DNA of 64,000 bases. Source: Sphingobium sp. AP50. Its GTDB lineage: Bacteria > Pseudomonadota > Alphaproteobacteria > Sphingomonadales > Sphingomonadaceae. The position numbers were made by a program, and so were the translations under genes. The stretch spans positions 310,001 to 374,000 of the forward strand of contig NZ_FNYZ01000002.1 of the NCBI RefSeq assembly GCF_900109095.1. Reading direction: 5' to 3'. Positions within the stretch are counted from its first letter, which is position 1. The number at the start of each line of letters is the position of its first letter. Under the pieces are notes generated by a model that had not been told where the DNA came from, did no database searches, and worked only from the letters and a program-made list of their open reading frames with translations. Shown piece after piece: positions 1 to 7,958 of this stretch.

Positions 1-795
1 CAGGTCGAACAGGTCCGATCGCTCGCCGCGCAGCTGGAAGTGCAGCGCGCCAACGCCAAGCTGGCGCAAGCGCAGCTCGATCGCGCCAAGGCGCTGGTCG
101 GCCGCGGCTTCATCAGCGCCGCCGATATCGATCAGCGCACCGCCACCCGCGATCAGGCCGATGCGCAGGTGCGCGTGGCCGCCGCGCAGCTCGCCGAGCA
201 GCAGGCCCGCACCGGTCGGCTGGACATTCGCGCGCCCGCCGCAGGGCTGGTGCTGACCCGCACGATCGAGCCCGGCCAGATCGTTCAGGCCGGGGGCGGC
301 ACGCTGTTCCGTATGGCCAAGGATGGCGAGATGGAAATGCAGGCCCAGGTCGCCGAAAGCGATCTGGCGACGCTGCGCCCCGGCAACAGCGCGTCGGTGA
401 CGCCGGTCGGCAGCACCGCCCATTTTGCCGGTCGCGTGTGGCAGGTGTCGCCCGTGGTCGACCCGCAGACGCGGCAGGGCATCGCCCGCCTCGCCATCCC
501 CTATAATCCGGCGATCCGGCCCGGCGGCTTTGCGTCGGCGACGATCACCAGCGGATCGGGCGCTGCGCCGCTGGTCCCGGAATCGGCGGTACAGAGCGAC
601 CCCAAGGGCAGCTATGTCTATATCGTCAATGCCAAGGGGCAGGTGGAACGGCGCGACGTGACCGTGGGCCAGGTGTCCGACGCAGGCGTGGCGCTGACCA
701 GCGGCGTGACCGGCGCGGAGAGCATCGTCACCTCCGCCGGCGCCTTCCTGACGCCGGGGCAGAAGGTGAAGCCGGAGTTGATGAAGGGCCGCTGA
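1..795 (+). CDS. RND efflux periplasmic adaptor subunit (HlyD/MFP family), 5' end cut off by the window
   Basis: The frame is open from base 1, so the N-terminus (signal peptide, first lipoyl half) lies outside the window. What remains is the second half of an Ala/Gln/Arg-rich alpha-hairpin (residues about 1-75 of the visible part), then the returning lipoyl strand with the typical IRAPAAGLVL, a beta-barrel, and a membrane-proximal domain ending in GQKVKPELMKGR. Members of this family are periplasmic and bridge an inner-membrane RND pump to an outer-membrane channel. The pump gene follows 114 bp downstream on the same strand, which supports an efflux operon. The substrate cannot be read from the sequence. 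Confidence 0.93.
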   Translation, partial: QVEQVRSLAAQLEVQRANAKLAQAQLDRAKALVGRGFISAADIDQRTATRDQADAQVRVAAAQLAEQQARTGRLDIRAPAAGLVLTRTIEPGQIVQAGGGTLFRMAKDGEMEMQAQVAESDLATLRPGNSASVTPVGSTAHFAGRVWQVSPVVDPQTRQGIARLAIPYNPAIRPGGFASATITSGSGAAPLVPESAVQSDPKGSYVYIVNAKGQVERRDVTVGQVSDAGVALTSGVTGAESIVTSAGAFLTPGQKVKPELMKGR

Positions 796-909
796 CGGGT
801 GATGGCGCGCCCTTCGCGCACACCCCGAGAAAAGGCGGCCCGGCGCGCGGCAACGCGGGCAGGATAGGATGGATCGGGACGCGCTGCGCGTCCGGCGAAG
901 GAAGCCGTG

Positions 910-3900
910 ATGAATTTTCGCAATATTTCCGCATGGGCGATCCGCAATCCGGTGACACCGCTGGTGCTGTTCGCCGCTTTGTGCATCGCGGGCATCATCA
1001 GTTTCATGCGGATGGACGTCAACAACAACCCCGACGTCAGCTTCCCGATGGTCAGCGTCACCGTGTCGCAGCCCGGCGCGGCCCCGACCGAGCTGGAAAC
1101 GCAGGTGACGCAGCGGGTCGAGGCGGCGGTGCGCGGCATCAGTGGCGTCGACGAAATTTCTTCCTTCGCATCCGAAGGCCAGTCGCTGACCAACGTCCAG
1201 TTCCAGATCGGCACGCCGGTCGACCGGGCCGTGTCGGACGTGAAGAATGCGGTGGACCAGATCCGCAGCGACCTGCCCGACGGCATTTTGGAACCGCAGG
1301 TCCAGCGCATCGACGTGGATGGCGGCCCGATCGCCTATTTCAGCGCCGAAGCGACCGACATGACGCTGGAGGAACTGTCCTGGTATGTCGACAATACGGT
1401 CGCCAAGCGGCTGCTGTCGATCAGCGGCATGGCGGCGGTCAAGCGCGGCGGCGGCGTGAGCCGCGAAATCCGCGTCATTCTGGACCCGGCCAAGCTACAG
1501 GCCTATGGCGTCACCGCCGCGCAGGTGAATGCGCAGTTGCAGCAGGTGAACCTGAACGCAGCGGGCGGCCGGACCGAAATCGCCGGGGCGGAGCAATCGA
1601 TCCGCGTGCTGGGCAATGCGACCAGCGCCCGCACCCTGGGCGACACGCAGATCGCCATTTCCGGCGCCCGCACGGTCAAGCTGTCCGATCTGGCGACCGT
1701 GCGCGACATGTATGCCGAACAGCGCAACCTGTCGCTGATGAACGGGCGGCAGGTCACCAGTTTCAGCATGGAAAAAGCCAAGGGATCGTCCGACGTCACC
1801 GTCTATGACGAAGCCATGAAGGTGCTGGACAAGCTGCAGCAGGAAAATCCCAAGATCCATTTCAAGCAGCTCTACACCAGCGTCGAATATACCAAAGGCC
1901 AGTATCACAGCGCCATGTCGGCGATGATCGAGGGCGCGGTGCTGGCGGTCGTGATCGTCTTCCTGTTTCTGCGCGACTGGCGCGCGACGATGATTTCGGC
2001 GCTGGCGATCCCGCTGTCGGCCATCCCGTCCTTCTGGTTCATGGACATGATGGGCTTCACGCTGAACGGCATTTCGCTGCTGGCGCTGAGCCTTGTGGCG
2101 GGCGTGCTGGTCGATGACGCGATCGTGGAGATCGAGAATATCGTGCGCCATATGCGCATGGGCAAAAGCGCCTATCAGGCGTCGATCGACGCGGCGGACG
2201 AGATCGGGCTGGCGGTGCTGGCCACCACCATGGCGATCGTCGCGGTGTTCCTGCCGGTGGCGATGATGCCGGGTCTGGCGGGGCAGTTTTTCATCCAGTT
2301 CGGCATGACCGTGGTCGTATCCGTGCTGATGAGCCTGGCCGTGGCGCGCCTGATCACGCCGATGATCGCCGCCTATTTCCTGAAGGCCCATGGCGAGGAA
2401 AGCCATGGCGAAGGCTGGCTGATGGACCGCTATATGGGCGTGCTGCGCTGGTCGCTGGACGATCGCAAGGCGAAGCAGCGGCGCGCGCGCGGCGGCTTTG
2501 GCAACCGGATTGCCGCCTTCTTCACCGATCATCGCGTGTGGACGCTGGGCATGGGCATCGGCGCGTTTCTGGCGACCATCGTCGCCTTTGCGACCCTGCC
2601 CATGACTTTCCAGCCGACGACCAATACCGATTTCAGTCAGGTGAAGATCGAGACGGTGCCGGGCAGCACGCTGGAACAGACCACCGCCATCACCCGCAAG
2701 GTCGCGGACATGCTGGCGGCGGACAAGGATGTGGTCGACGCCGCCTTTGCCGATATCGAACCGGCCAGCGCCGACATCTTCCTGACGCTGAAGAAGGACC
2801 GGCCGATCAGTTCGGTCGACTGGGAACGCAAGGTCGCCCCGAAATTCCAGACCGTTGCCGACGCACGGGTCAATTTCCAGTCGCAGTCGGGCGGCGGTTT
2901 CGGCCGCGACATCATCATGATGTTCGGGTCCGACGATCCGGAACTGCTGGAAAAGACCGCCAACCAGCTGGTGCATGAGATGGCCCGCATCCCCGAACTG
3001 CGCGCACCGCGCGTGCAGGGCGACATGCAGCGGCCAGAGATCATCATCAAACCGCGCCTGGACCTGGCCGCCAGCCTGGGGGTCACCACCTCCGCGCTCA
3101 GCCAGTCGATCCGTATCGCGACGATCGGCGATATCGACCAGAACAGCGCCAAATTCTCCCTGTCGGACCGCCAGATCCCGATCCGCGTGGCCATTGCGGA
3201 AGACAGCCGCAAGGACATCGCCACGATCGAGAATATGCCGGTGCCGACGGTTTCGGGCGGATCGGTGCCGCTGAAGGTCGTGGCCGACATCAGCTTTGGC
3301 GCGGGTCCGACGCAGATACGCCGCTATAACCAGATTCGCCGGATCGTGGTGGGTGCGGATCTGGCGCCGGGTGTCGTGACCAGTCAGGCGATGGTGAAGA
3401 TCAACGCCCTGCCGCTGATGAAGGATATTCTCGCCGGCAAGGTGCAGGGCGTGCAGAAACTGAACGCAGGCGACGCCAAATGGCAGGCGGAGATGATCCA
3501 GAACTTCATCATCGCCGTCTTCTCCGGCATCCTGCTGGTGCTGGCGGTGCTGACCCTGCTGTACAAGCGTCTGATGCCGCCCTTCGTCAATCTGGGCTCG
3601 CTGCTGCTGGCGCCGCTGGGCGGCGCGCTGGCGCTGCACATTGCGGGCCAGCCGGTGTCGATGCCGGTGTTCATCGGCATGCTGATGCTGCTGGGCATCG
3701 TCGCGAAAAACTCCATCCTCGTGATCGACTTCGCCCTAGAGGAAATGGAGAAGGGCGTGCCCAAGAAGGAGGCGATCATCGACGCAGGGCATAAGCGCGC
3801 CCAGCCGATCGTCATGACCACGGTCGCGATGGTGGCGGGCATGGTGCCGACCGCCCTGTCGTTGTCGGGTGACGCCGCCTGGCGCGCGCCGATGGGCATC

Positions 3901-4080
3901 ACGGTGATCGGCGGCCTGTTGCTGTCGACGGTGCTGACGCTGGTGATCGTGCCGGCGATCTTCAGCCTGGCGATTGGGCTCGAAAGCTGGATGGGCCCGC
4001 GTCTGGGCCGCGGCCTGCTGACCTACAAGCCGGGCGATGATGGCAAGCCGGTGCGCGGCGCTATCCATCCGGCGGAATGA
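910..4080 (+). CDS. Efflux RND transporter permease subunit (AcrB/MexB-like)
   Basis: A protein of about 1056 residues, the usual RND length, with an N-terminal cytoplasmic/TM1 segment (FRNISAWAIRNP), two large periplasmic loops and twelve predicted membrane helices. TM4 carries the paired aspartates (LVDDAIVEIEN, near residues 402-403) that relay protons in HAE-type RND pumps. The frame opens with GTG at 907, but the next codon is ATG (910) and a GAAGGAAG ribosome-binding site lies just upstream, so I place the start at 910. It is paired with the adaptor gene before it. No outer-membrane channel gene is visible downstream. Function is proton-driven export of unknown hydrophobic or toxic compounds. 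Confidence 0.95.
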   Translation: MNFRNISAWAIRNPVTPLVLFAALCIAGIISFMRMDVNNNPDVSFPMVSVTVSQPGAAPTELETQVTQRVEAAVRGISGVDEISSFASEGQSLTNVQFQIGTPVDRAVSDVKNAVDQIRSDLPDGILEPQVQRIDVDGGPIAYFSAEATDMTLEELSWYVDNTVAKRLLSISGMAAVKRGGGVSREIRVILDPAKLQAYGVTAAQVNAQLQQVNLNAAGGRTEIAGAEQSIRVLGNATSARTLGDTQIAISGARTVKLSDLATVRDMYAEQRNLSLMNGRQVTSFSMEKAKGSSDVTVYDEAMKVLDKLQQENPKIHFKQLYTSVEYTKGQYHSAMSAMIEGAVLAVVIVFLFLRDWRATMISALAIPLSAIPSFWFMDMMGFTLNGISLLALSLVAGVLVDDAIVEIENIVRHMRMGKSAYQASIDAADEIGLAVLATTMAIVAVFLPVAMMPGLAGQFFIQFGMTVVVSVLMSLAVARLITPMIAAYFLKAHGEESHGEGWLMDRYMGVLRWSLDDRKAKQRRARGGFGNRIAAFFTDHRVWTLGMGIGAFLATIVAFATLPMTFQPTTNTDFSQVKIETVPGSTLEQTTAITRKVADMLAADKDVVDAAFADIEPASADIFLTLKKDRPISSVDWERKVAPKFQTVADARVNFQSQSGGGFGRDIIMMFGSDDPELLEKTANQLVHEMARIPELRAPRVQGDMQRPEIIIKPRLDLAASLGVTTSALSQSIRIATIGDIDQNSAKFSLSDRQIPIRVAIAEDSRKDIATIENMPVPTVSGGSVPLKVVADISFGAGPTQIRRYNQIRRIVVGADLAPGVVTSQAMVKINALPLMKDILAGKVQGVQKLNAGDAKWQAEMIQNFIIAVFSGILLVLAVLTLLYKRLMPPFVNLGSLLLAPLGGALALHIAGQPVSMPVFIGMLMLLGIVAKNSILVIDFALEEMEKGVPKKEAIIDAGHKRAQPIVMTTVAMVAGMVPTALSLSGDAAWRAPMGITVIGGLLLSTVLTLVIVPAIFSLAIGLESWMGPRLGRGLLTYKPGDDGKPVRGAIHPAE

Positions 4081-4087
4081 CTAGAGT

Positions 4088-4123
4088 CGTTCAGGCGGGG
4101 CAAAAGAAGGCCTTGCCTGAACG
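4088..4123 (+). terminator. Possible hairpin at the end of the RND operon
   Basis: Arms CGTTCAGGC and GCCTGAACG pair perfectly (9 bp) 8 bases after the pump stop codon. There is no clear T-run, so rho-independent termination is uncertain. It may instead be an mRNA-end stabilising hairpin. Confidence 0.35.
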
Positions 4124-4150
4124 AAACGGCCGCGTAACCGTTTGACGGTC

Positions 4151-5416
4151 ATGACGCTGCTCCGCCTGCCTCGATCCCGGACCCTGCTGACCCCGCATCC
4201 TGCGCGGGGGATGCGATTATTCGCGACGGGCATGCTTGTGGCGATGGCGGCGATCTTCATCGGCGCACGCGCCACCGCGCATCTGCACCCCGCCATCGGA
4301 TTCGTGCAGGCCTTTGCCGAAGCGGCGATGGTGGGCGGGCTGGCCGACTGGTTCGCGGTCACCGCCCTGTTCCGTCATCCGCTGGGCCTGCCGATCCCGC
4401 ATACCGCGATCATTCCGCACAACAAGGACCGGATCGGCGATACGCTGGCCGCCTTCCTGCGCGACAATTTCCTGACCCCCGCCGTCGTCGCCCGCCGGAT
4501 GCGGCATATGGACGTGGCGGCGGCGGCAGGGCGCTTCCTCGCCAGTCCATCCGCCGGCGACGGGCGGCTGCGCGAGGGCGCATCCCGCCTGATCGCCGAC
4601 ATATTGGAGGCGCTGGATCAGGAACGGCTGGGCGGCATGGTGAAGGGCGCGATCGGCCAGCGGCTGCGCGCGATCAACATGGGGCCGCTGGTCGGACAGG
4701 CGATCGAGGCGGCGATGCGGGACGGGCGCCATGCCCCGGTGATGGACGCGATCGTCCATTGGGCCGACCGCACACTGGAGGGCAATGAGCATCTGATCCG
4801 CCAGATGATTCAGGAGCGCGCGGGCAAGGTGCTGCGCTGGACCGGGCTGGACGAGAATCTGGCCAATGCGATCCTGAACGGCCTGCGCAAGATGCTGGCC
4901 GACATGGCGCAGGATCCCGGCCATCCGCTGCGCCTGAAGGCGGAGGAAGGCATGGCCAAGCTGGCCTTCGACCTGCAATTTGATCTGGAGATGCAGGCCA
5001 AGGTGGCGAAGCTGCGCGACGAGATTGTCGATAATCCGGCGATGCAGCGCTGGATCGACGGATTGTGGGAACAGGCGCGGGCCGGCCTGCTGCGCGCGGT
5101 GCGCGATCCGGGCAAGGCGATGGCGGGGCGGCTGGGCGAGGCGTTGCGCGCACTGGGCGGCACCTTGCAGCAGGAGGCGCGGTTGCGACTGGTGATCAAC
5201 CGCTTCGTCCGCCGCGCGGCGGTGGGCGCGGCGGCCAGCTATGGCGACGCGATCGTCCGGCTGGTCAGCGACACGGTACGCGGATGGGATGCCGGCACCG
5301 TCACCAGTCGGCTGGAACATGCGGTCGGGCGCGACCTGCAATATATCCGCATCAACGGCACGCTGGTAGGCGGGCTGGTGGGGCTGGCGATCCACACGAT
5401 CGATACGTTTTTATAG
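4151..5416 (+). CDS. DUF445 family membrane protein
   Basis: 421 residues from the ATG at 4151; a TTG nine bases upstream is a less likely start. The N-terminus has a hydrophobic helix (RLFATGMLVAMAAIFIGAR) followed by the DUF445 signature AMVGGLADWFAVTALFRHP and a proline-rich loop ending in IIPHNKDRIG. The long helical, charged middle carries repeated DNP/DPG turns, and a C-terminal membrane helix (NGTLVGGLVGLAIHTIDTF) closes the protein. This two-ended membrane anchoring with a large soluble helical body is characteristic of DUF445 (YjiN-type) proteins, whose function is not established. It stands alone between the RND operon and a convergent EF-hand gene. Confidence 0.88.
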   Translation: MTLLRLPRSRTLLTPHPARGMRLFATGMLVAMAAIFIGARATAHLHPAIGFVQAFAEAAMVGGLADWFAVTALFRHPLGLPIPHTAIIPHNKDRIGDTLAAFLRDNFLTPAVVARRMRHMDVAAAAGRFLASPSAGDGRLREGASRLIADILEALDQERLGGMVKGAIGQRLRAINMGPLVGQAIEAAMRDGRHAPVMDAIVHWADRTLEGNEHLIRQMIQERAGKVLRWTGLDENLANAILNGLRKMLADMAQDPGHPLRLKAEEGMAKLAFDLQFDLEMQAKVAKLRDEIVDNPAMQRWIDGLWEQARAGLLRAVRDPGKAMAGRLGEALRALGGTLQQEARLRLVINRFVRRAAVGAAASYGDAIVRLVSDTVRGWDAGTVTSRLEHAVGRDLQYIRINGTLVGGLVGLAIHTIDTFL

Positions 5417-5424
5417 GTAAGGCC

Positions 5425-5499
5425 GCACCGGCCCGCCCCCCCACCCGGCCACCCAACGGCAGTATCATATGGGTGGCCGGGTGGGGTGCGGGCCGGTGC
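5425..5499 (-). repeat. 75-nt palindromic element, copy A (inverted relative to copy B at 22425-22499)
   Basis: Outer arms GCACCGGCCC / GGGCCGGTGC and inner arms CCCACCCGGCCACCC (5440-5454) / GGGTGGCCGGGTGGG (5471-5485) enclose the 16-nt loop AACGGCAGTATCATAT (5455-5470). Copy B has exactly the reverse complement of this loop, the same inner arms and the same total length, so the two elements lie in opposite orientations. It occupies the space between the convergent DUF445 and EF-hand genes. Confidence 0.9.
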
Positions 5500-5516
5500 C
5501 GTTCTCCAATCATGTG

Positions 5517-5549
5517 CCGGAGCGCGCCGGGCCAAACGGCGCGCTCCGG
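5517..5549. terminator. Strong GC hairpin between convergent genes
   Basis: Arms CCGGAGCGCGCC and GGCGCGCTCCGG (12 bp, perfect) flank a 9-nt loop. No T-run follows on either strand. A weaker 9-bp hairpin (GTCAGATCG / CGATCTGAC) lies near 5597-5623. The remainder of 5417-5696 shows no coding signal. Confidence 0.4.
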
Positions 5550-5696
5550 CGGAACCGGCCGCGCAGAGGAGAGAGTCGGCCAGTTCCTAGGTCGGTGTCA
5601 GATCGGCCGGGGCGATCGATCTGACATGATGGGCAAGGCAAAGACAAAGGGCACGGCGGAGGATGTGATCGCATCGCCCGCCCTTCCGATCATCGG

Positions 5697-6281
5697 TCAG
5701 TCGCGCGGCGGCGGCCCCTCCCCGTCCGATCCGGGCGGCGGCGGGGGTGGCGGCAATTCATCAGCGGTCAACACGCCATCGCCATTGCGATCCATGTCGG
5801 TGAACATGGCAAAGGCGGGCGCGAGAAATTCGGTGCGGTCGATCTGGCCATCATCATTGGCATCTTCCGGATAGGGCATGGCCCGGCCCGGCGGTGGTCC
5901 GCCCTCGGCACGGTCGTCCTTTGGCGCCTTGCCTCCGGGAGGCGGGCCACCGGGCGGAGGCCCGCCGGGGCCACCACCACCACCGGGACCACCCGGTCCG
6001 CCGCGCCCCTTGTGACCCTTCTGGCCGTCCTGACCGGCGGCGCGCTCCTGCGGTTCATGGCCGAGCATGCGTTGCATCGTCTGCACCGGCACCAGCCCGT
6101 CGCCATCCTGATCCATCAGGCCGAAGCGCCGATCCATATAGGCGGCCATTTCATCGCGGGTGATGCGCCCGTCGCCATCGGCATCGGCCGCCCATGGGCC
6201 GTCCTGCGGCGCGGCAGGCTGGGCGGCGAGCGGGGCCGAGACAGCGAGTGAGACAGCTAGAAGATATTTCGGCAGATGCAT
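5697..6281 (-). CDS. Secreted EF-hand calcium-binding protein
   Basis: 194 residues, starting at the ATG at 6281, which has a CAGGAGA ribosome-binding site and opens a clear signal peptide (MHLPKYLLAVSLAVSAPLAA). Upstream in-frame codons lack both. Four EF-hand loops are visible. DADGDGRITRDE, DANDDGQIDRTE and DRNGDGVLTADE are canonical; DQDGDGLVPVQT lacks the position-12 Glu and is probably degenerate. A Gly/Pro-rich linker (runs of PGG and PPPGG) separates the two EF pairs, and the C-terminus is Pro-rich. Likely an exported periplasmic or extracellular calcium-binding protein; partner unknown. It is transcribed divergently from tonB and shares a promoter region with three operator-like motifs. 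Confidence 0.85.
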   Translation of the reverse strand: MHLPKYLLAVSLAVSAPLAAQPAAPQDGPWAADADGDGRITRDEMAAYMDRRFGLMDQDGDGLVPVQTMQRMLGHEPQERAAGQDGQKGHKGRGGPGGPGGGGGPGGPPPGGPPPGGKAPKDDRAEGGPPPGRAMPYPEDANDDGQIDRTEFLAPAFAMFTDMDRNGDGVLTADELPPPPPPPGSDGEGPPPRD

Positions 6282-6358
6282 GGAGTCTCCTGAAGGCCCG
6301 CCCTCTTTGCGATTCCCCTCGCACCCCCGCTTTGCCGCCATATGTCCGGATGCAGCAG

Positions 6359-6417
6359 CATTGTTGCAATGTTCAAAATTTAATGTTGCAACATATCATT
6401 ATTTGATGTTGTATCAT
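6359..6417. promoter_or_regulatory. Three iterated GTTGCAA operator-like sites between the EF-hand gene and tonB
   Basis: Related motifs repeat at helical spacing: CATTGTTGCAATG (6359-6371), the perfect palindrome ATGTTGCAACAT (6383-6394) and ATGTTGTATCAT (6406-6417, 10 of 12 bases matching). The GTTGCAA cores start at 6363, 6385 and 6408, which is 22 and 23 bp apart, about two helix turns. This local AT-rich stretch is the only one in the divergent intergenic region, so it is a good candidate for a dimeric regulator controlling tonB, the EF-hand gene or both. Confidence 0.55.
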
Positions 6418-6492
6418 TTCATTCCCACCGCAATCTTCGCAACAGACGGACCTGTGGGAAACAGAGGATGCGACAGACAGAGGAGCCGGACG

Positions 6493-7200
6493 ATGCGACT
6501 CATGATGACGGGAACGGGACGGGGTGGAGCGCCATTGGGGGAGACACCGTCGCGCTATAGCGCGGGGCGCAAGTCTCCGCTGGGGCTGGGCGGCACGGTG
6601 GCCGTGCATGCGCTGGCCATCGGGGCGTTCCTGCTGATCCCCAAGGAGGTGATCGAGGTCATCACCAACAAGCCTTTCATAGGCACCAATATCCCCCTCT
6701 CGCCGCCGCCCGAACCGGTGGTCGAGAAGAAGGCCGATCCCAGGATCGAGACTCAACCGCAACAGCGGGAGCAGCCCACCGTTACCGATCCGGTGGTCGA
6801 CCTGCCCAAGGGCGATCCGACGGTGACGGCCACGAAGGATAGCGGCAACGGCACCAGCATCGGCCCGGTCCAGCCCTACATCCCGCCGCCACCGCCGCCC
6901 ATGGCCGAGCCGGTGCTGACCGAACCGTCGATCGATCCGCGCGCGCTGGCCGCGTTCCAGCCCGACTATCCCGGCGCGATGATCCGGCAGGGGGTGGAAG
7001 GCAAGGTGACGGTGCGCGTCACCATCAGCGCGGAAGGGCGCGTTACCGCGATCGAGAAAGTGTCTGCCAGCGACGAAAGTTTCTGGCTGGCGACCGAGCG
7101 GCACGCGAGGCGCAAATGGCGATTCCGCCCGGCCACCCGCGATGGCGTGGCGGTGGCGTCGACCAAGATACTGACGGTGCGCTTCACGCTGACGCAGTGA
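6493..7200 (+). CDS. tonB: Energy transducer TonB
   Basis: 235 residues from the ATG at 6493, preceded by AGGAG. Layout is that of TonB: short cytoplasmic N-terminus, one uncleaved membrane anchor (GGTVAVHALAIGAFLLIP), a Pro/Lys/Glu-rich periplasmic spacer (PLSPPPEPVVEKK, PYIPPPPPPM), and a C-terminal TonB domain starting near FQPDYPGAMIRQGVEGKVTV and ending ILTVRFTLTQ. It transmits proton-motive force from ExbBD to TonB-dependent outer-membrane receptors. exbB/exbD are not adjacent. The promoter region upstream carries the three GTTGCAA motifs listed separately. Confidence 0.93.
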   Translation: MRLMMTGTGRGGAPLGETPSRYSAGRKSPLGLGGTVAVHALAIGAFLLIPKEVIEVITNKPFIGTNIPLSPPPEPVVEKKADPRIETQPQQREQPTVTDPVVDLPKGDPTVTATKDSGNGTSIGPVQPYIPPPPPPMAEPVLTEPSIDPRALAAFQPDYPGAMIRQGVEGKVTVRVTISAEGRVTAIEKVSASDESFWLATERHARRKWRFRPATRDGVAVASTKILTVRFTLTQ

Positions 7201-7226
7201 GATAAAGGGCCGGGTCGCCGTCCGGC

Positions 7227-7352
7227 AATCCTCCCCCTGAAGGGCGAGGTGAGGCCGAAGGATGGAGGGGAGTTGCGACGTGCGAGCGCTGCGCGACACC
7301 CCTCCACCATTTGCTGGGCAAATGGTCCCCCTCCCCTTTGCACGGGAGGATT
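7227..7352. repeat. 126-bp intergenic repeat-like element with terminal inverted repeats
   Basis: Ends AATCCTCCC (7227-7235) and GGGAGGATT (7344-7352) are perfect inverted repeats. An internal hairpin ACCATTTGC-TGG-GCAAATGGT (7306-7326) is also perfect. It fills most of the tonB to 7432 gap and looks like a non-coding dispersed element rather than a gene. Confidence 0.6.
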
Positions 7353-7431
7353 GAAGAGCGGCGGCATCATTTCCAAGGGAAGCATCATGGAGCATTTTGC
7401 ATCTGCGCCCGCCCTGTCCTATAAGGGCGGC

Positions 7432-7911
7432 ATGGCGATATTCCCCCGTCCCGTTTCCCCCAAAAGCGCGCTTGGCGATTTCTGGAGCTATTTCCGTCAA
7501 CAGCGGCAGCATAAATGGCCGTTGCTGGGCCTGTCCGTCGCGATGACCTGGGTGATCGTGTGGGCGTTCGTTGTCGACGCCAACACCAACACGATGCCAA
7601 CGCGCAACAAGATCATCTATGTCCAGAGCTGGGACGCGAACCGGTCCGACGCAGCGGTGATCCTGCAACAGAAGATCGATTTCGCCAAGCGCGAGGCGGC
7701 GTTGCAGAAGGACCAGAAGAAGATGCAGGGCTATGCCGACGCCTTTGGCATCGAATGGCGCGAGGAGGAAGCGCGCAACACCGCCAAGCGAAAGGAAGCG
7801 GTGAAGGCCATCGACGCGCTGCTGGACGACCGTCTGGCCAAGGCGGAAGCGGCGGAAAAGACCGCGCCCAAGACCGCTGCTGCACCGTCGGCCGGAGCCG
7901 CCCAGCCCTGA
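7432..7911 (+). CDS. Small membrane protein of unknown function upstream of ribD
   Basis: 159 residues from the ATG at 7432 (AAGGGCGG just upstream). An alternative ATG at 7387 adds 15 residues and cannot be excluded. A basic N-terminus (FWSYFRQQRQHKW) precedes one membrane helix (PLLGLSVAMTWVIVWAFVV) and a periplasmic part with a charged helix (FAKREAALQKDQKKMQGY) and an Ala/Lys-rich tail ending AAPSAGAAQP. I recognise no catalytic motif. Its stop codon overlaps or abuts ribD, so it is co-transcribed with the riboflavin genes. Whether it has anything to do with riboflavin is unknown. Confidence 0.7.
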   Translation: MAIFPRPVSPKSALGDFWSYFRQQRQHKWPLLGLSVAMTWVIVWAFVVDANTNTMPTRNKIIYVQSWDANRSDAAVILQQKIDFAKREAALQKDQKKMQGYADAFGIEWREEEARNTAKRKEAVKAIDALLDDRLAKAEAAEKTAPKTAAAPSAGAAQP

Positions 7912-7958
7912 GCAAGCCGCCCCTGCCCGCCGCCACCGCCGCGCAGGACCGGCGCTAT

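Noticed and set aside
1495..3639. Long open frame antisense to the RND pump gene (about 700 codons)
   Set aside because: It mirrors the codon structure of the pump gene, is rich in His/Arg/Gln with no recognisable domain, and is a shadow of high third-position GC.
5440..5540. Small ORFs encoding a shared PNGSIIWVAGWG-like peptide at both palindromes
   Set aside because: The peptide is just the translated hairpin; stem-loop covariation, not protein coding, explains the conservation.
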